The notes below the pieces were generated by a model. The model worked only from the letters and a program-made list of their open reading frames with translations. It did not search any database and had not been told where the DNA came from. Shown here one piece after another: positions 7,134 to 14,848 of a stretch of DNA of 16,743 bases. The translations under genes were made by a program, and so were the position numbers. The stretch's first letter is position 1; the number at the start of each line of letters is the position of its first letter. Source of the stretch: CAZZIZ01 sp964654535 (GTDB lineage Bacteria; Bacteroidota; Bacteroidia; Chitinophagales; UBA2359); the NCBI GenBank assembly GCA_964654535.1, contig CAZZIZ010000063.1, forward strand, positions 1 through 16,743, given 5' to 3'.

Positions 7134-7140
7134 TATGAAA

Positions 7141-7788
7141 TTAGCTGATTAATTCTTTCTCAATTATTTGTGCCAATTCCTCTGCGTGGCTTCGTATCAT
7201 AAAGTGTCCGGCTCCATCGACTAGATAATTGGGGTTTTTCGCTGAGAAAATTTTGTCTTTGTTGCCGTGTATAAGAACGGCTTGCGGAGCATCTTGATTT
7301 CGCCATCCTAAAATGGAATCGAGGGCCCAGCGTAAAAAATGTGGATCGGTATTATTCAAAATGTGCTTGAATGTTTTTTGGTGCTTATCATTTACGCCAA
7401 AGAAAAAGCGGGAGAGTACATTGGAGGATTTTAAAAGACTTACTGGAATCAGGTAGTGGCTTTTGAGGTTTCCAACTATTCGGTAAAACAGGGGCAGTTC
7501 TCTGGTCGTGCGAATACTTGAAAGGAGAAAGAGCTTTTTAGGCGGTCGAATTTTTGCAATTTCTATCGTGAGCATTCCTCCGAAAGAAACTCCAAGTAAA
7601 AAGTAATCCTCCGGAAATGATATGCTGTTTGCCATGCGTTTTGCATAGTCTTCTAGTGTTTCATTTTTTCTGTGCGTTAACCAATTAATAACAATTAACT
7701 CAACTGCTGGAATGTTAAGTGCATCGAAAACTGTGCGGTCTGTGCCTAGCCCGCCAATACAATAGAGTTTTGTATTGTCATTAGTCAA
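7141..7788 (-). CDS. menH: Alpha/beta hydrolase, probable SHCHC synthase (MenH-like)
   Basis: A 215-residue alpha/beta hydrolase with a complete triad: nucleophile S68 in GVSFGG, D178 in HGNKDKI and H195 in GAGHF. MenH removes pyruvate from SEPHCHC to give SHCHC. The assignment rests on its place directly after menF rather than on MenH-specific residues; a thioesterase acting later in the pathway is the main alternative. The start must be the TTG at 7788, because the codon just before it in frame is the menF stop (TGA) and the next Met is residue 52. The two genes thus touch, in the same frame, with only the stop codon between. Downstream lies structured-repeat copy 2. Confidence 0.7.
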   Translation of the reverse strand: MTNDNTKLYCIGGLGTDRTVFDALNIPAVELIVINWLTHRKNETLEDYAKRMANSISFPEDYFLLGVSFGGMLTIEIAKIRPPKKLFLLSSIRTTRELPLFYRIVGNLKSHYLIPVSLLKSSNVLSRFFFGVNDKHQKTFKHILNNTDPHFLRWALDSILGWRNQDAPQAVLIHGNKDKIFSAKNPNYLVDGAGHFMIRSHAEELAQIIEKELIS

Positions 7789-8835
7789 TCAGCTATCATT
7801 TAAAACACTCAACAAAGTCTTGGCCTTTAATTTGGTTTCTTCCCACTCCGCATCTGGATCGGAGGCCGCAGTAATGCCCGCACCGAGGTAGAGACAAACG
7901 GAATCGCCGAGCGATTCGAGGCAACGCAAGTTGACGAATAGTTTGGTTTGGTTGCTAGTTACTGGTCCAAGAAATCCGGTGTAGTATTTTCTGTCGTAGG
8001 ATTCTTTTTCTAGAATAAGTTCGATGGCCGCGTTTTTTGGTAGCCCTCCTACCGCTGGAGTGGGGTGTAGACTGGATACCAGGGCGTACAATTGCTCGGG
8101 ATTGCTTAACTCAGCGCTGATATTGGTTTTGAGGTGTTGGACCGCTCCGGCTTTAACTGTTTGTGGTTCTTCGGCTGTTATTTTTTGGCAGCCGTTTTTG
8201 CTTAGTTGGTTCTTGATATATGCCGTTACGAACAGCTGCTCTTCGCGTTCTTTATCTGTCCACTCTTGACTTTGGGTTTTGGTTCCGGCTAGAGAAACGA
8301 GATTGATCTTTTTGCCCAGCGCATCAATGAGCATTTCGGGGGTAGCGCCGCACCAGGTACCAATGCCGGGAATGGAAAATAAATAGCTAAAAGCGTTTTC
8401 GTATTTCTCGACAAGCTTTTGAAAGTAGTGGGCGATTTGCCAGTTATCATTTACATCGGCAAAGAATGGTCTAGATGCTATTGTTTTTTGAAGCTTTCCA
8501 ATGGCAATTTGCTTTTTAATCTCTTTGACGAAGCTTGTGTATTTCGTTTGATCGTGATTGAGATTTTGCATGGAAAGGCCGGGGCTTTTACTGGTCGGTG
8601 GTTCCATTGAAGTGTCACTATTGGATATCCAAATAATCGGATTTTTTTCACTGACTTTAAAAGGATGTATGATGAATCCATCTTCGATATTATCTGGAAG
8701 GGTGTTCAGAAATTTGTAATTGCCCGTACTTAGGGAATGAACTTCTTTACTACCAGGTAAACTGTAGGCCACGAAGGCTTTGTTGGCTTGCTGGCTCTTA
8801 AAAAAGCTTGCAGTAATACTTGCCTCGTTTGTCAT
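7789..8835 (-). CDS. menF: Isochorismate synthase
   Basis: Converts chorismate to isochorismate, the entry to menaquinone (or siderophore) synthesis. The 348-residue protein has the chorismate-binding fold signatures: the probable catalytic-base lysine K117 in KLQKTIASRP, WCGATPEML (162-169), the LAGT loop (182-185), HPTPAVGGLP (257-266), the EKESYDR and YYTGFLG segment (276-290), and GAGIT plus DAEWEET (318-334) for Mg binding. The N-terminal part is shorter and divergent, as usual for small Bacteroidota MenF proteins. Neighbouring MenH-like and menD genes favour menaquinone over siderophore or anthranilate roles. The start is ATG at 8835; I find no convincing promoter in the upstream 150 nt. 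Confidence 0.92.
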   Translation of the reverse strand: MTNEASITASFFKSQQANKAFVAYSLPGSKEVHSLSTGNYKFLNTLPDNIEDGFIIHPFKVSEKNPIIWISNSDTSMEPPTSKSPGLSMQNLNHDQTKYTSFVKEIKKQIAIGKLQKTIASRPFFADVNDNWQIAHYFQKLVEKYENAFSYLFSIPGIGTWCGATPEMLIDALGKKINLVSLAGTKTQSQEWTDKEREEQLFVTAYIKNQLSKNGCQKITAEEPQTVKAGAVQHLKTNISAELSNPEQLYALVSSLHPTPAVGGLPKNAAIELILEKESYDRKYYTGFLGPVTSNQTKLFVNLRCLESLGDSVCLYLGAGITAASDPDAEWEETKLKAKTLLSVLNDS

Positions 8836-8975
8836 AGTGCGAATTTAGTCAATCGAGAAAGAAGTACTTTACACTTTACATGTAGACCTCACCAGAATTT
8901 CATAGTGATGAATGAATCACAAATTGTAATAAAAAGTACTGCTTTAAGGCGAGGATAGTGCTTTGAGAAGGAATT

Positions 8976-9085
8976 GGCTTAAACAACAAGCGGAGCTGCT
9001 CAGGGAGAGCAACCCCGCTTTTAGTCTCAGGGAAAGAGAGATATACTTGGTTGTCAGTATCTACTGTTTGTTGTCTTAAAGACGT
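8976..9085 (-). ncRNA. Candidate small RNA between xerD and menF
   Basis: Reading leftward, a promoter-like pair (TTG, 20 nt, TACATTTA) lies just upstream of a ~105-nt stretch with no ATG that ends in a strong hairpin followed by GTTGTTT. Two successive stem-loops, at 9025-9039 (stem TCTC/GAGA on the minus strand) and 8988-9020, both present a CCCU-containing loop. The hairpin pairs better as minus-strand RNA (G-U wobbles) than as plus-strand RNA (A-C mismatches), which fixes its direction. It may instead be simply the 3' untranslated end and terminator of xerD. I do not recognise it as any named RNA. Confidence 0.3.
8988..9020 (-). terminator. Intrinsic terminator-like hairpin, leftward
   Basis: On the minus strand a 14-bp stem (AAGCGGGGTTGCTC with GAGCAGCTCCGCTT, two G-U pairs) closes a 5-nt loop TCCCT and is followed by GTTGTTTAAG, a broken T tract. 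It lies about 220 nt past the xerD stop and 150 nt before menF, so it can end xerD transcription or that of a small RNA. Confidence 0.6.
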
Positions 9086-9088
9086 TCC

Positions 9089-9119
9089 TAAATGTAAAAG
9101 CGATGCCTGTAGTTTACAA
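9089..9119 (-). promoter_or_regulatory. Candidate Bacteroidota-type promoter, leftward
   Basis: On the minus strand TTG (9119-9117), a 20-nt spacer and TACATTTA (9096-9089). The last box matches seven of eight positions of TAnnTTTG and the spacing fits the Bacteroidota sigma factor. It points at the terminator hairpin at 8988-9020, not at a coding region. Confidence 0.3.
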
Positions 9120-9239
9120 TTACAAAAAAGTGTGAAAGTCAGGAAAAAACTGAGGTTTTATAGACTTTTTGAGCGCTTGAATGGACTCAAGTGCTTGACT
9201 ATGAGTGTACTTGTGCGCAGACAGAAAACGAGAGGAATC

Positions 9240-10145
9240 TTAGTTTTTAAATCTAGGATGAAAGTTCTCCAGCGTTTCTTTAAGATATTTTTTGTTGATG
9301 TGTGAATATATCTCGGTCGTAGTGATGCTTTTGTGACCGAGCATATCTTGAATAACGCGCAAATCTGCACCCCGCTCGTAGAGATGAGTGGCGAAGGAAT
9401 GTCTAAAAGTATGAGGCGAAATATTCTTTTTGATTCCTGCCTTCATAGCGAGATCCTTTATGATGGTGAAGACGCTTACTCGACTTAACTGCCTGCCACG
9501 ACGATTGAGATAGACAAAATCTTCTTGGTCTTTTTGAATCTCAATTTTACTCCGAACCTCTTTTATGTATAGTTCGTTTTGCTTGATGGCAGATTTGTTT
9601 ATTGGCACTAGACGTTCTTTGTTGCCTTTGCCCAATACTTTCACGAAGCCAATATCGAAAAACAGATTTGAGATTCTTAGACCGATTAACTCTGAGACTC
9701 TTAAGCCGCAGGCATAAAGCGTTTCTATAATGGCGCGGTTGCGCGGACCTTCGGGCCTGCTATGATCTATTTGAGCAATCATTTCGTCTATTTCTTCTAG
9801 ACTGAGCACGCTGGGGATTTTTCTGGTGAGCTTTGGGCCTTCCAAAAGGTCAGCGGGATTGCTCTCTATTATTTTTTCGAGCTCGAGGTATTTGAAAAAA
9901 CCTTTGATGCCCGAAAGTACACGCGCCTGTGAGCGCTCGTGAATACCGAGTTTGTTTAAGTGGCTGATGAATTTTTCGAGGTGCTTTATTTTGATTTTCT
10001 TGAGCTTCTTCTCTGTGCCCTCGGCGGTGAAATATTCCTGGAGCTTGGCTATATCGTTCATATAGGCGTCTATGCTATTGCTCGACAAGCTGCGTTCGAG
10101 TTGTAAATATGCTTTGTAGCCGTTTATGGTGCTATTCCAGTCCAG
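9240..10145 (-). CDS. xerD: Tyrosine recombinase XerD, with non-ATG start
   Basis: Resolves chromosome dimers at dif together with XerC. All six catalytic residues are present: R149, K173, H245, R248, H271 and Y280 in a 301-residue reading. That is one position from the E. coli XerD numbering (R148, K172, H244, R247, H270, Y279). The first TTG (10088) would give 282 residues and cut off the start of the core-binding domain. In-frame codons upstream encode DWNSTINGYKAYLQLERSL, a typical XerD N terminus, before a TAA stop. No ATG, GTG or TTG lies there; the plausible start is CTG at 10143-10145, or ATT at 10146-10148. A base error turning ATG into CTG is possible. The gene is divergent from aroQ, a pairing I recall from other Bacteroidota. 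Confidence 0.9.
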   Translation of the reverse strand: MDWNSTINGYKAYLQLERSLSSNSIDAYMNDIAKLQEYFTAEGTEKKLKKIKIKHLEKFISHLNKLGIHERSQARVLSGIKGFFKYLELEKIIESNPADLLEGPKLTRKIPSVLSLEEIDEMIAQIDHSRPEGPRNRAIIETLYACGLRVSELIGLRISNLFFDIGFVKVLGKGNKERLVPINKSAIKQNELYIKEVRSKIEIQKDQEDFVYLNRRGRQLSRVSVFTIIKDLAMKAGIKKNISPHTFRHSFATHLYERGADLRVIQDMLGHKSITTTEIYSHINKKYLKETLENFHPRFKN

Positions 10146-10163
10146 AATTTTCTTTTACGTAGA

Positions 10164-10179
10164 AAGCTCAATATAGCTT
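10164..10179. promoter_or_regulatory. Inverted repeat between xerD and aroQ
   Basis: AAGCT, 6-nt spacer, AGCTT lies in the 46-nt region that must hold both divergent promoters. It could be an operator for one or both genes, but it is short and unsupported beyond position. Confidence 0.2.
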
Positions 10180-10191
10180 AGATTCGCATTA

Positions 10192-10623
10192 ATGAAGATT
10201 GCAGTAATAAACGGCCCTAACTTGAATTTGCTCGGCGAGCGCGAACCTGAGATATATGGACATCAGTCTTTCGAACAGTATTTAGGCGGTTTGAAGGAAG
10301 AGTTGTTTGATGTGGACTTTGAGTATTATCAAAGTAACGTGGAAGGAGAGCTTATAAATAAAATTCACGATTTGCGTAAATATATTGACGGTATTGTGAT
10401 TAACGCAGGTGGCTACACGCATACTTCAGTTGCCTTGGCAGATGCTATTAAGGCTTCTAACATTCCAACAGTAGAAGTACATATCAGCAATCCAGCTGCG
10501 CGCGAACCTTTTCGACATACTTCTTTGCTGGCAAGTGCAGTTGTGGGCAGTATAAGCGGATTTGGTTTGGAGAGCTACCGCCTTGGCGTGTTAAGTTTAA
10601 AAGCCAAGCTGGCTTTATCTTAG
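10192..10623 (+). CDS. aroQ: 3-Dehydroquinate dehydratase, type II
   Basis: Dehydrates 3-dehydroquinate to 3-dehydroshikimate in the shikimate pathway, which supplies the chorismate used by MenF. The 143-residue length is normal for the dodecameric type II enzyme. Visible signatures are NGPNLNLLGEREPEIYG (7-23) with R17 and catalytic Tyr22, NAGGYTHTSVAL (71-82), and EVHISNPAAREPFRH (95-109) with His97. ATG start, 46 nt from the divergent xerD start. The TAG stop overlaps the stop of the convergent glycosyltransferase by 3 nt, with no terminator between. Confidence 0.97.
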   Translation: MKIAVINGPNLNLLGEREPEIYGHQSFEQYLGGLKEELFDVDFEYYQSNVEGELINKIHDLRKYIDGIVINAGGYTHTSVALADAIKASNIPTVEVHISNPAAREPFRHTSLLASAVVGSISGFGLESYRLGVLSLKAKLALS

Positions 10624-11636
10624 ACTATTTCGTCGAACTTCTTTTTTCCTTTCAAAAAGTGTTGACTTACTACCGACTTGTTTAGATAGCCATTTAGCGC
10701 ACTCGATTTTCTTTCGATACTTTTTCTTTTGCTACTCCATTTACCAATACTAAAGTAAAAGGCGAAGTGAGCGCGTACTACCGCCCAGCAGTGTTTTGGT
10801 TTACCCGACAAAAGTAAACGTAAGCCGGCCACCCCATCTAATACCAGTCTAGTTGGTATAAGTACTAATCTCCGATTGCTGTTTTTCCAAAGCATAGCCA
10901 AGCCATTGCGAAAGTTGAGGTAAGTTTTTTGTGGACTGCTCGCATCTAAAGAAGCACCCCCTAAGTGATAAACTATGGAGGAAGGAATACAAGCAACTTC
11001 GTGTCCCGCTTGTTGTGCTCGCCAGCAGAGATCAATTTCTTCCATGTGCGCGAAGAAGTCTTCATCAAAGCCCCCAAGAGATTCGAATGTTTCGCGGCGA
11101 ATAAAAAACGCTGCTCCGCTGGCCCAAAAGGTATTTTGGTCTTGGTCGTATTGGCCGTGATCCGTTTCCAGCTCATCGAAGATGCGTCCGCGACAAAACG
11201 GGTAGCCCCATTTGTCCAGCCAACCACCTGCTGCGCCGGCGTATTCGAACTTGTCCTTTTCTCTATAGCTCAATATTTTTGGTTGGCAGATTCCAAGTGC
11301 TGGCCGTTTTTCGAAGCGTTCTACAATAGGCTCAATCCATTTTGCAGTTACTTCTACATCGGAGTTGAGTAGGACGAAAACATCTTGCTTTAATCCTTTC
11401 AGGCCTTGGTTGTAGCCGCCGGCAAAGCCGTAGTTTTTTTCTAAGCGGACTATTTCCACCGAAGGGAAATTGGAATTCAAGTAGTCTATCGACTCATCAC
11501 TCGATCCATTGTCTATTACAATAACATCGGCTGCAGCGGAATGCTCCACCACCGAGGGTAAGAACTCTTCCAGCAGTTTTCGACCATTCCAGTTAAGAAT
11601 GACGACGGCAACAGATATGGAAGATGAAGAAGGCAA
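10620..11636 (-). CDS. Family 2 glycosyltransferase (rhamnosyltransferase-like)
   Basis: Inverting GT-A transferase expected to add a sugar to a cell-surface polysaccharide or glycolipid at the inner membrane face. The 338-residue protein opens with VAVVILNWNG (9-18) and DNGSSDES (42-49). It carries the metal/nucleotide site NSDVE (91-95; D93) and an acceptor/base region, WASGAAFFIRRETF (171-184) followed by MEEIDLCWRAQQAG (198-211). A basic C-terminal stretch (about 290-335) may lie against the membrane. The start is uncertain: TTG at 11636 gives the usual short N terminus, while the frame stays open further upstream without an ATG. It is divergent from the acyltransferase and convergent with aroQ. 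Sugar and acceptor are unknown. Confidence 0.88.
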   Translation of the reverse strand: MPSSSSISVAVVILNWNGRKLLEEFLPSVVEHSAAADVIVIDNGSSDESIDYLNSNFPSVEIVRLEKNYGFAGGYNQGLKGLKQDVFVLLNSDVEVTAKWIEPIVERFEKRPALGICQPKILSYREKDKFEYAGAAGGWLDKWGYPFCRGRIFDELETDHGQYDQDQNTFWASGAAFFIRRETFESLGGFDEDFFAHMEEIDLCWRAQQAGHEVACIPSSIVYHLGGASLDASSPQKTYLNFRNGLAMLWKNSNRRLVLIPTRLVLDGVAGLRLLLSGKPKHCWAVVRAHFAFYFSIGKWSSKRKSIERKSSALNGYLNKSVVSQHFLKGKKKFDEIV

Positions 11637-11734
11637 TTTGCTAGTGCTAATTAGAGTGGAAGACGTACTTTTATTTAAGAGAACTGAAACTAAATATATC
11701 CATTCCCGAGCGAATCCATTTTTGATTTATTAAG

Positions 11735-12598
11735 ATGCAGCGAGTCAACTATATAATTTTTAGAGTGGTGGTGTTTTTCATTTCGCTATTGCCCTTTCCG
11801 CTGCTGTATCTTTTTTCCGACTTCACGGCATTCATATTTCAGCGAGTGGTCGGATACCGCGTGAAAGTAGTACAAAGCAATCTGTTAAAGGCTCTCCCAG
11901 AGAAAAGCGATGCTGAGCGAAAGGAAATCGAAAATGCTTTTTATAAAAGTTTAACAGACTTAATTGTGGAGAGCCTGAAGGGATACGGTTCGAGTGGAAA
12001 GACCATCCAGAAAAGAACAGTAAGCGTAGATATTGATAAGATTGACCCTTATTTAAAGCGTGGTCAATCTGTACTACTAGTAGGAGGGCATATGGGAAAC
12101 TGGGAATGGTTCTGCAATAATTTTGCGGAACTCAACCTCCCTGCTTCGGTAATCTTTAAACCACTCACCAATCTTTACATCAATAAGTTTCTCTACAAGC
12201 AAAGAGCCAGAGGCGATGTCAGGATGGTGCCCATGGCGCAAACGGCGCGTGCTTTTGCGGCAGGAGCAAATGAAACCCGTGTCTTTACTATGGTTGCCGA
12301 TCAAAATCCGTCGCGAAAAAGCAAGGGCTACTGGCTTGATTTTTTCGGTATCGATACTGTCTTTCTACACGGCCCAGAGAAGTACAGTCATTTGTACAAT
12401 CTGCCGACTTTCTATGGTCAGGTCAAAAGAAAAGAGCGCGGTTATTACTCACTGCACTTTGATTTATTGAGCGAAAATCCAGCGGAGCTAGAAGATGGGG
12501 AGTTAACCAAAAGATATGCGGAGCGTTTAGAGGCCGGAATACGCGAGCAACCAGAAGCTTGGTTGTGGTCGCACAAACGTTGGAAGCACAGTCGTTAA
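11735..12598 (+). CDS. LpxL/HtrB-like lysophospholipid or lipid A acyltransferase
   Basis: Inner-membrane acyltransferase that probably adds a secondary acyl chain to lipid A or acylates an aminolipid. The 287-residue protein has one N-terminal membrane anchor (about 7-28), then the catalytic HxxxxE motif H119-E124 in GGHMGNWEW. ADQNPSRKSKGYWLDFFG later binds the acyl donor region. The C-terminal WLWSHKRWK is the family's usual end. Normal length; ATG start. It is divergent from the glycosyltransferase across about 100 nt, which suggests a shared role in envelope lipid or glycan assembly. The lipid substrate cannot be settled from sequence. Confidence 0.88.
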   Translation: MQRVNYIIFRVVVFFISLLPFPLLYLFSDFTAFIFQRVVGYRVKVVQSNLLKALPEKSDAERKEIENAFYKSLTDLIVESLKGYGSSGKTIQKRTVSVDIDKIDPYLKRGQSVLLVGGHMGNWEWFCNNFAELNLPASVIFKPLTNLYINKFLYKQRARGDVRMVPMAQTARAFAAGANETRVFTMVADQNPSRKSKGYWLDFFGIDTVFLHGPEKYSHLYNLPTFYGQVKRKERGYYSLHFDLLSENPAELEDGELTKRYAERLEAGIREQPEAWLWSHKRWKHSR

Positions 12599-12612
12599 GC
12601 CCAGCGGCTTAA
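12595..12612. terminator. Palindrome covering two convergent stop codons
   Basis: TTAAGCC-CAGC-GGCTTAA is a perfect 7-bp hairpin with a 4-nt loop. Its arms contain the TAA of the rightward acyltransferase and the TAA of the leftward GWxTD gene. It is likely a compact bidirectional terminator, but it lacks a clear T tract on either strand. Confidence 0.4.
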
Positions 12613-14087
12613 AAATCGTCGACTCCGTTACCGAGATTGTTATTGAGATCGCCGTTGTTCTGCAAGTTTCCATTTCGAGCTGCAGGCGCATCAAAATCAA
12701 GAATGTTGTTTCCTGGTCCTCTGCTAATTCTTTCACGCCAGTTCGGGTTTTTTAATCCCTCGGAGTAAGAAGTGTGAATCAACTCGTAGTCATTTGCTGC
12801 GGCGTCTCTACCTAAGAAAACGAACTGCACGTTGTGTTCTCCATTGTCCATTACGTCGTAGTACCATATTTCATAAGGAAAGGTTCCTGCATCCAGTTCG
12901 GAACGATTAACAAAACTCGGTTTTCCGTGACGGATAAATGCATAGCCTCGACTGGTTTCAAAACCCGGGCTTATCGGCGTGGCGTATTTGTTCTCGACAA
13001 ACTTCACGGCAAACTTATGCTCTTCAAACAAGCGCTCAGGAAAATATTCAGAACGAGTTACGAAAAAGTTAAATAGAAACTTGCGCATAACTTCGTCGTC
13101 GCCCATAGCAATCATATTTTCTATGTAACGCTCTTCATCTTGACCAGCCAGAGGCACCACCGATGCTAGATAATATTCTACCTCCTCCGTTGTTAACTCT
13201 TCTGCAAAACTCTCGCTCAAATCAACTAGGTGAAGATTAGCCAACTGCTCGCTTTTGCGTTTGTTGTTGCGCATGATGGTTATTTCGCTTTGCGCGAGCA
13301 AGTCATTGAGTTTATTGCGTACTTCTATGAGCAGAGAATAATTGCCCGATTCCAATTCGCTCATATCCATTTTGGCCATCACCGTATTGATTTCCGCCGA
13401 GGATTGTTTCAAAAAACCCGCCATATTTTCTACCGGCTTATCGTTCGAAAGATCAACCAGCATATACTTCAGCAAGTAGTCCTGATCGTGTAATAAATAA
13501 TTGGTGTTATAAATCTCCGCGTAAAAGTTGAGTTCTGTAAAGTTGTTGGGGTAGTAGGGATAAACGTAAGGCACCATGTCCATTCCGTTTTTAGTAAACA
13601 TATTCTCCTCGACTGAATCGCTAATTTTTTCCAATAAGACAATAGGAGAAACCTTAATTATCTCTTCGTCAAATTCTTCTATCGTAAAACGCTCTTTGTA
13701 ATTCGCTTTGTTGTCAGGATCGTTGGCGTCGGACAAAAGGAGTTCCATATAGTACAATCCTGGCGACAAGGAGTAACGCTTCAGGTCCACCATTTGAAAA
13801 ACGGACTCGGCACTTTCCAATTCTGGGCTACTCAAACTATACTTGTCGAATTGCACTATCTCACCTTCCTTTTTGAAAGTAATCGACACGTTCACCACCG
13901 ATTTATATTTTCCACCTCCAGCGCTAACCGTTTTCAGATTGTTACCCGGAATCTTCAAATAGGTCTCTATGTAGTCGCCGGCTTCCATAGAATGGAAAAG
14001 CGAGTAGCTATGAAAATAGTCGAGACTCAGTAGGGATGAACTCATCAAGAGACAAGCCAAGCAAAAAATTGTTTGCAGTGTTTTCAT
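12609..14087 (-). CDS. GWxTD domain-containing secreted protein
   Basis: A 492-residue exported protein of unknown function. The N terminus is a signal peptide (hydrophobic 7-21). The C-terminal third shows the GWxTD-domain pattern RGYAFIRHGKPSF (380-392) followed by FPYEIWYYD (403-411) and VQFVFLGRD (420-428). The GWxTD tetrapeptide itself is not clearly present, so this is a divergent member. The middle holds beta-rich segments with turns, consistent with periplasmic or surface localisation. The last ~30 residues are low-complexity, rich in Asn and Gly. Such proteins are common in Bacteroidota and related phyla without an assigned role. The ATG is at 14087; the gene is divergent from the WbqC-family gene across about 104 nt. 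Confidence 0.8.
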   Translation of the reverse strand: MKTLQTIFCLACLLMSSSLLSLDYFHSYSLFHSMEAGDYIETYLKIPGNNLKTVSAGGGKYKSVVNVSITFKKEGEIVQFDKYSLSSPELESAESVFQMVDLKRYSLSPGLYYMELLLSDANDPDNKANYKERFTIEEFDEEIIKVSPIVLLEKISDSVEENMFTKNGMDMVPYVYPYYPNNFTELNFYAEIYNTNYLLHDQDYLLKYMLVDLSNDKPVENMAGFLKQSSAEINTVMAKMDMSELESGNYSLLIEVRNKLNDLLAQSEITIMRNNKRKSEQLANLHLVDLSESFAEELTTEEVEYYLASVVPLAGQDEERYIENMIAMGDDEVMRKFLFNFFVTRSEYFPERLFEEHKFAVKFVENKYATPISPGFETSRGYAFIRHGKPSFVNRSELDAGTFPYEIWYYDVMDNGEHNVQFVFLGRDAAANDYELIHTSYSEGLKNPNWRERISRGPGNNILDFDAPAARNGNLQNNGDLNNNLGNGVDDF

Positions 14088-14191
14088 CGATAGCTGTTTT
14101 AGAATGCTAAATTCGCGCTCTCTAAGTTACCTTTTTACTAGCGTATAATTACGTCAGAATATTGTCAAAGCAGAGCTGATCTATACTTGAT

Positions 14192-14848
14192 ATGTCAATT
14201 AATCATCAAAAAAAGCCCGTACTCATTGAGTCACAGTTCTTCCCCTCGCTGCCATACTTTGCCATCCTTTTGTCTCACGACGATATAATCATCGATCAGC
14301 ACGAGCATTTTGTCAAAGCCAGTTACCGCAACCGATGCGAAATTGCGACACCAGACGGATTGCTCACCCTCTCCATTCCGCTTGCCAGCGGGCGCGGTCA
14401 GCGCCGACGTATGAAAGACGTTGGCATTTTCAATGTCGAAAAGTGGCAGGCAAAACATTGGAACAGTTTGTCTTCGGCCTATCGTCGCTCGCCCTACTTC
14501 GAGTATTACGAAATGAAACTCGAACCCTTTTTCAAAACGGAAAAAACAAATCTGCTCGAGTTCAACACGGAGTTGCTAGAGTTTTGTTTGAGTGCCTTAA
14601 AAGTGCAATCAAACTATCGCTTCAGCGATACCTACATCGGCAAAGAGGATCCTTCAGTGATCGACCTACGCACCCACATAACGCCCAACAAAAAGCGCGA
14701 GCGTTTACCCGAAGACTACACCACACCGACCTACCACCAAGTCTTCAACGACCGTAATCCATTTTTTCCAAACCTGAGCATTTTGGATTTACTTTTTAAC
14801 GAAGGCCCTAGGAGTGCGGAGATTTTGCGGAAGGCTTGGGCGTACTAA
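14192..14848 (+). CDS. WbqC-family protein
   Basis: A 218-residue protein matching the WbqC family in its N-terminal layout: IESQFFPSLPYFAIL (12-26), then the D-x-HEHFVKASYRNRCEI block, then LLTLSIPLASGRG, and WQAKHWNSLSSAYRRSPYFEYY in the middle. WbqC proteins occur in polysaccharide or O-antigen contexts, but their reaction is not firmly established. The Bacteroidota form is often found near signal peptidase genes; none is in this window. ATG start; the stop TAA is at 14846-14848, directly followed by A/T-rich inverted repeats and the structured repeat. Confidence 0.8.
   Translation: MSINHQKKPVLIESQFFPSLPYFAILLSHDDIIIDQHEHFVKASYRNRCEIATPDGLLTLSIPLASGRGQRRRMKDVGIFNVEKWQAKHWNSLSSAYRRSPYFEYYEMKLEPFFKTEKTNLLEFNTELLEFCLSALKVQSNYRFSDTYIGKEDPSVIDLRTHITPNKKRERLPEDYTTPTYHQVFNDRNPFFPNLSILDLLFNEGPRSAEILRKAWAY

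Noticed and set aside
9051..9305. 84-codon plus-strand frame between menF and xerD
   Set aside because: It overlaps the xerD 3' end antisense and has no start context or family resemblance; the region fits a terminator and possible small RNA better.
14170..14194. TTG-17 nt-TATACTTG promoter-like pair before the WbqC gene
   Set aside because: The -7-like box ends two bases before the ATG, so the transcript would start inside the gene; there is no better downstream start codon.
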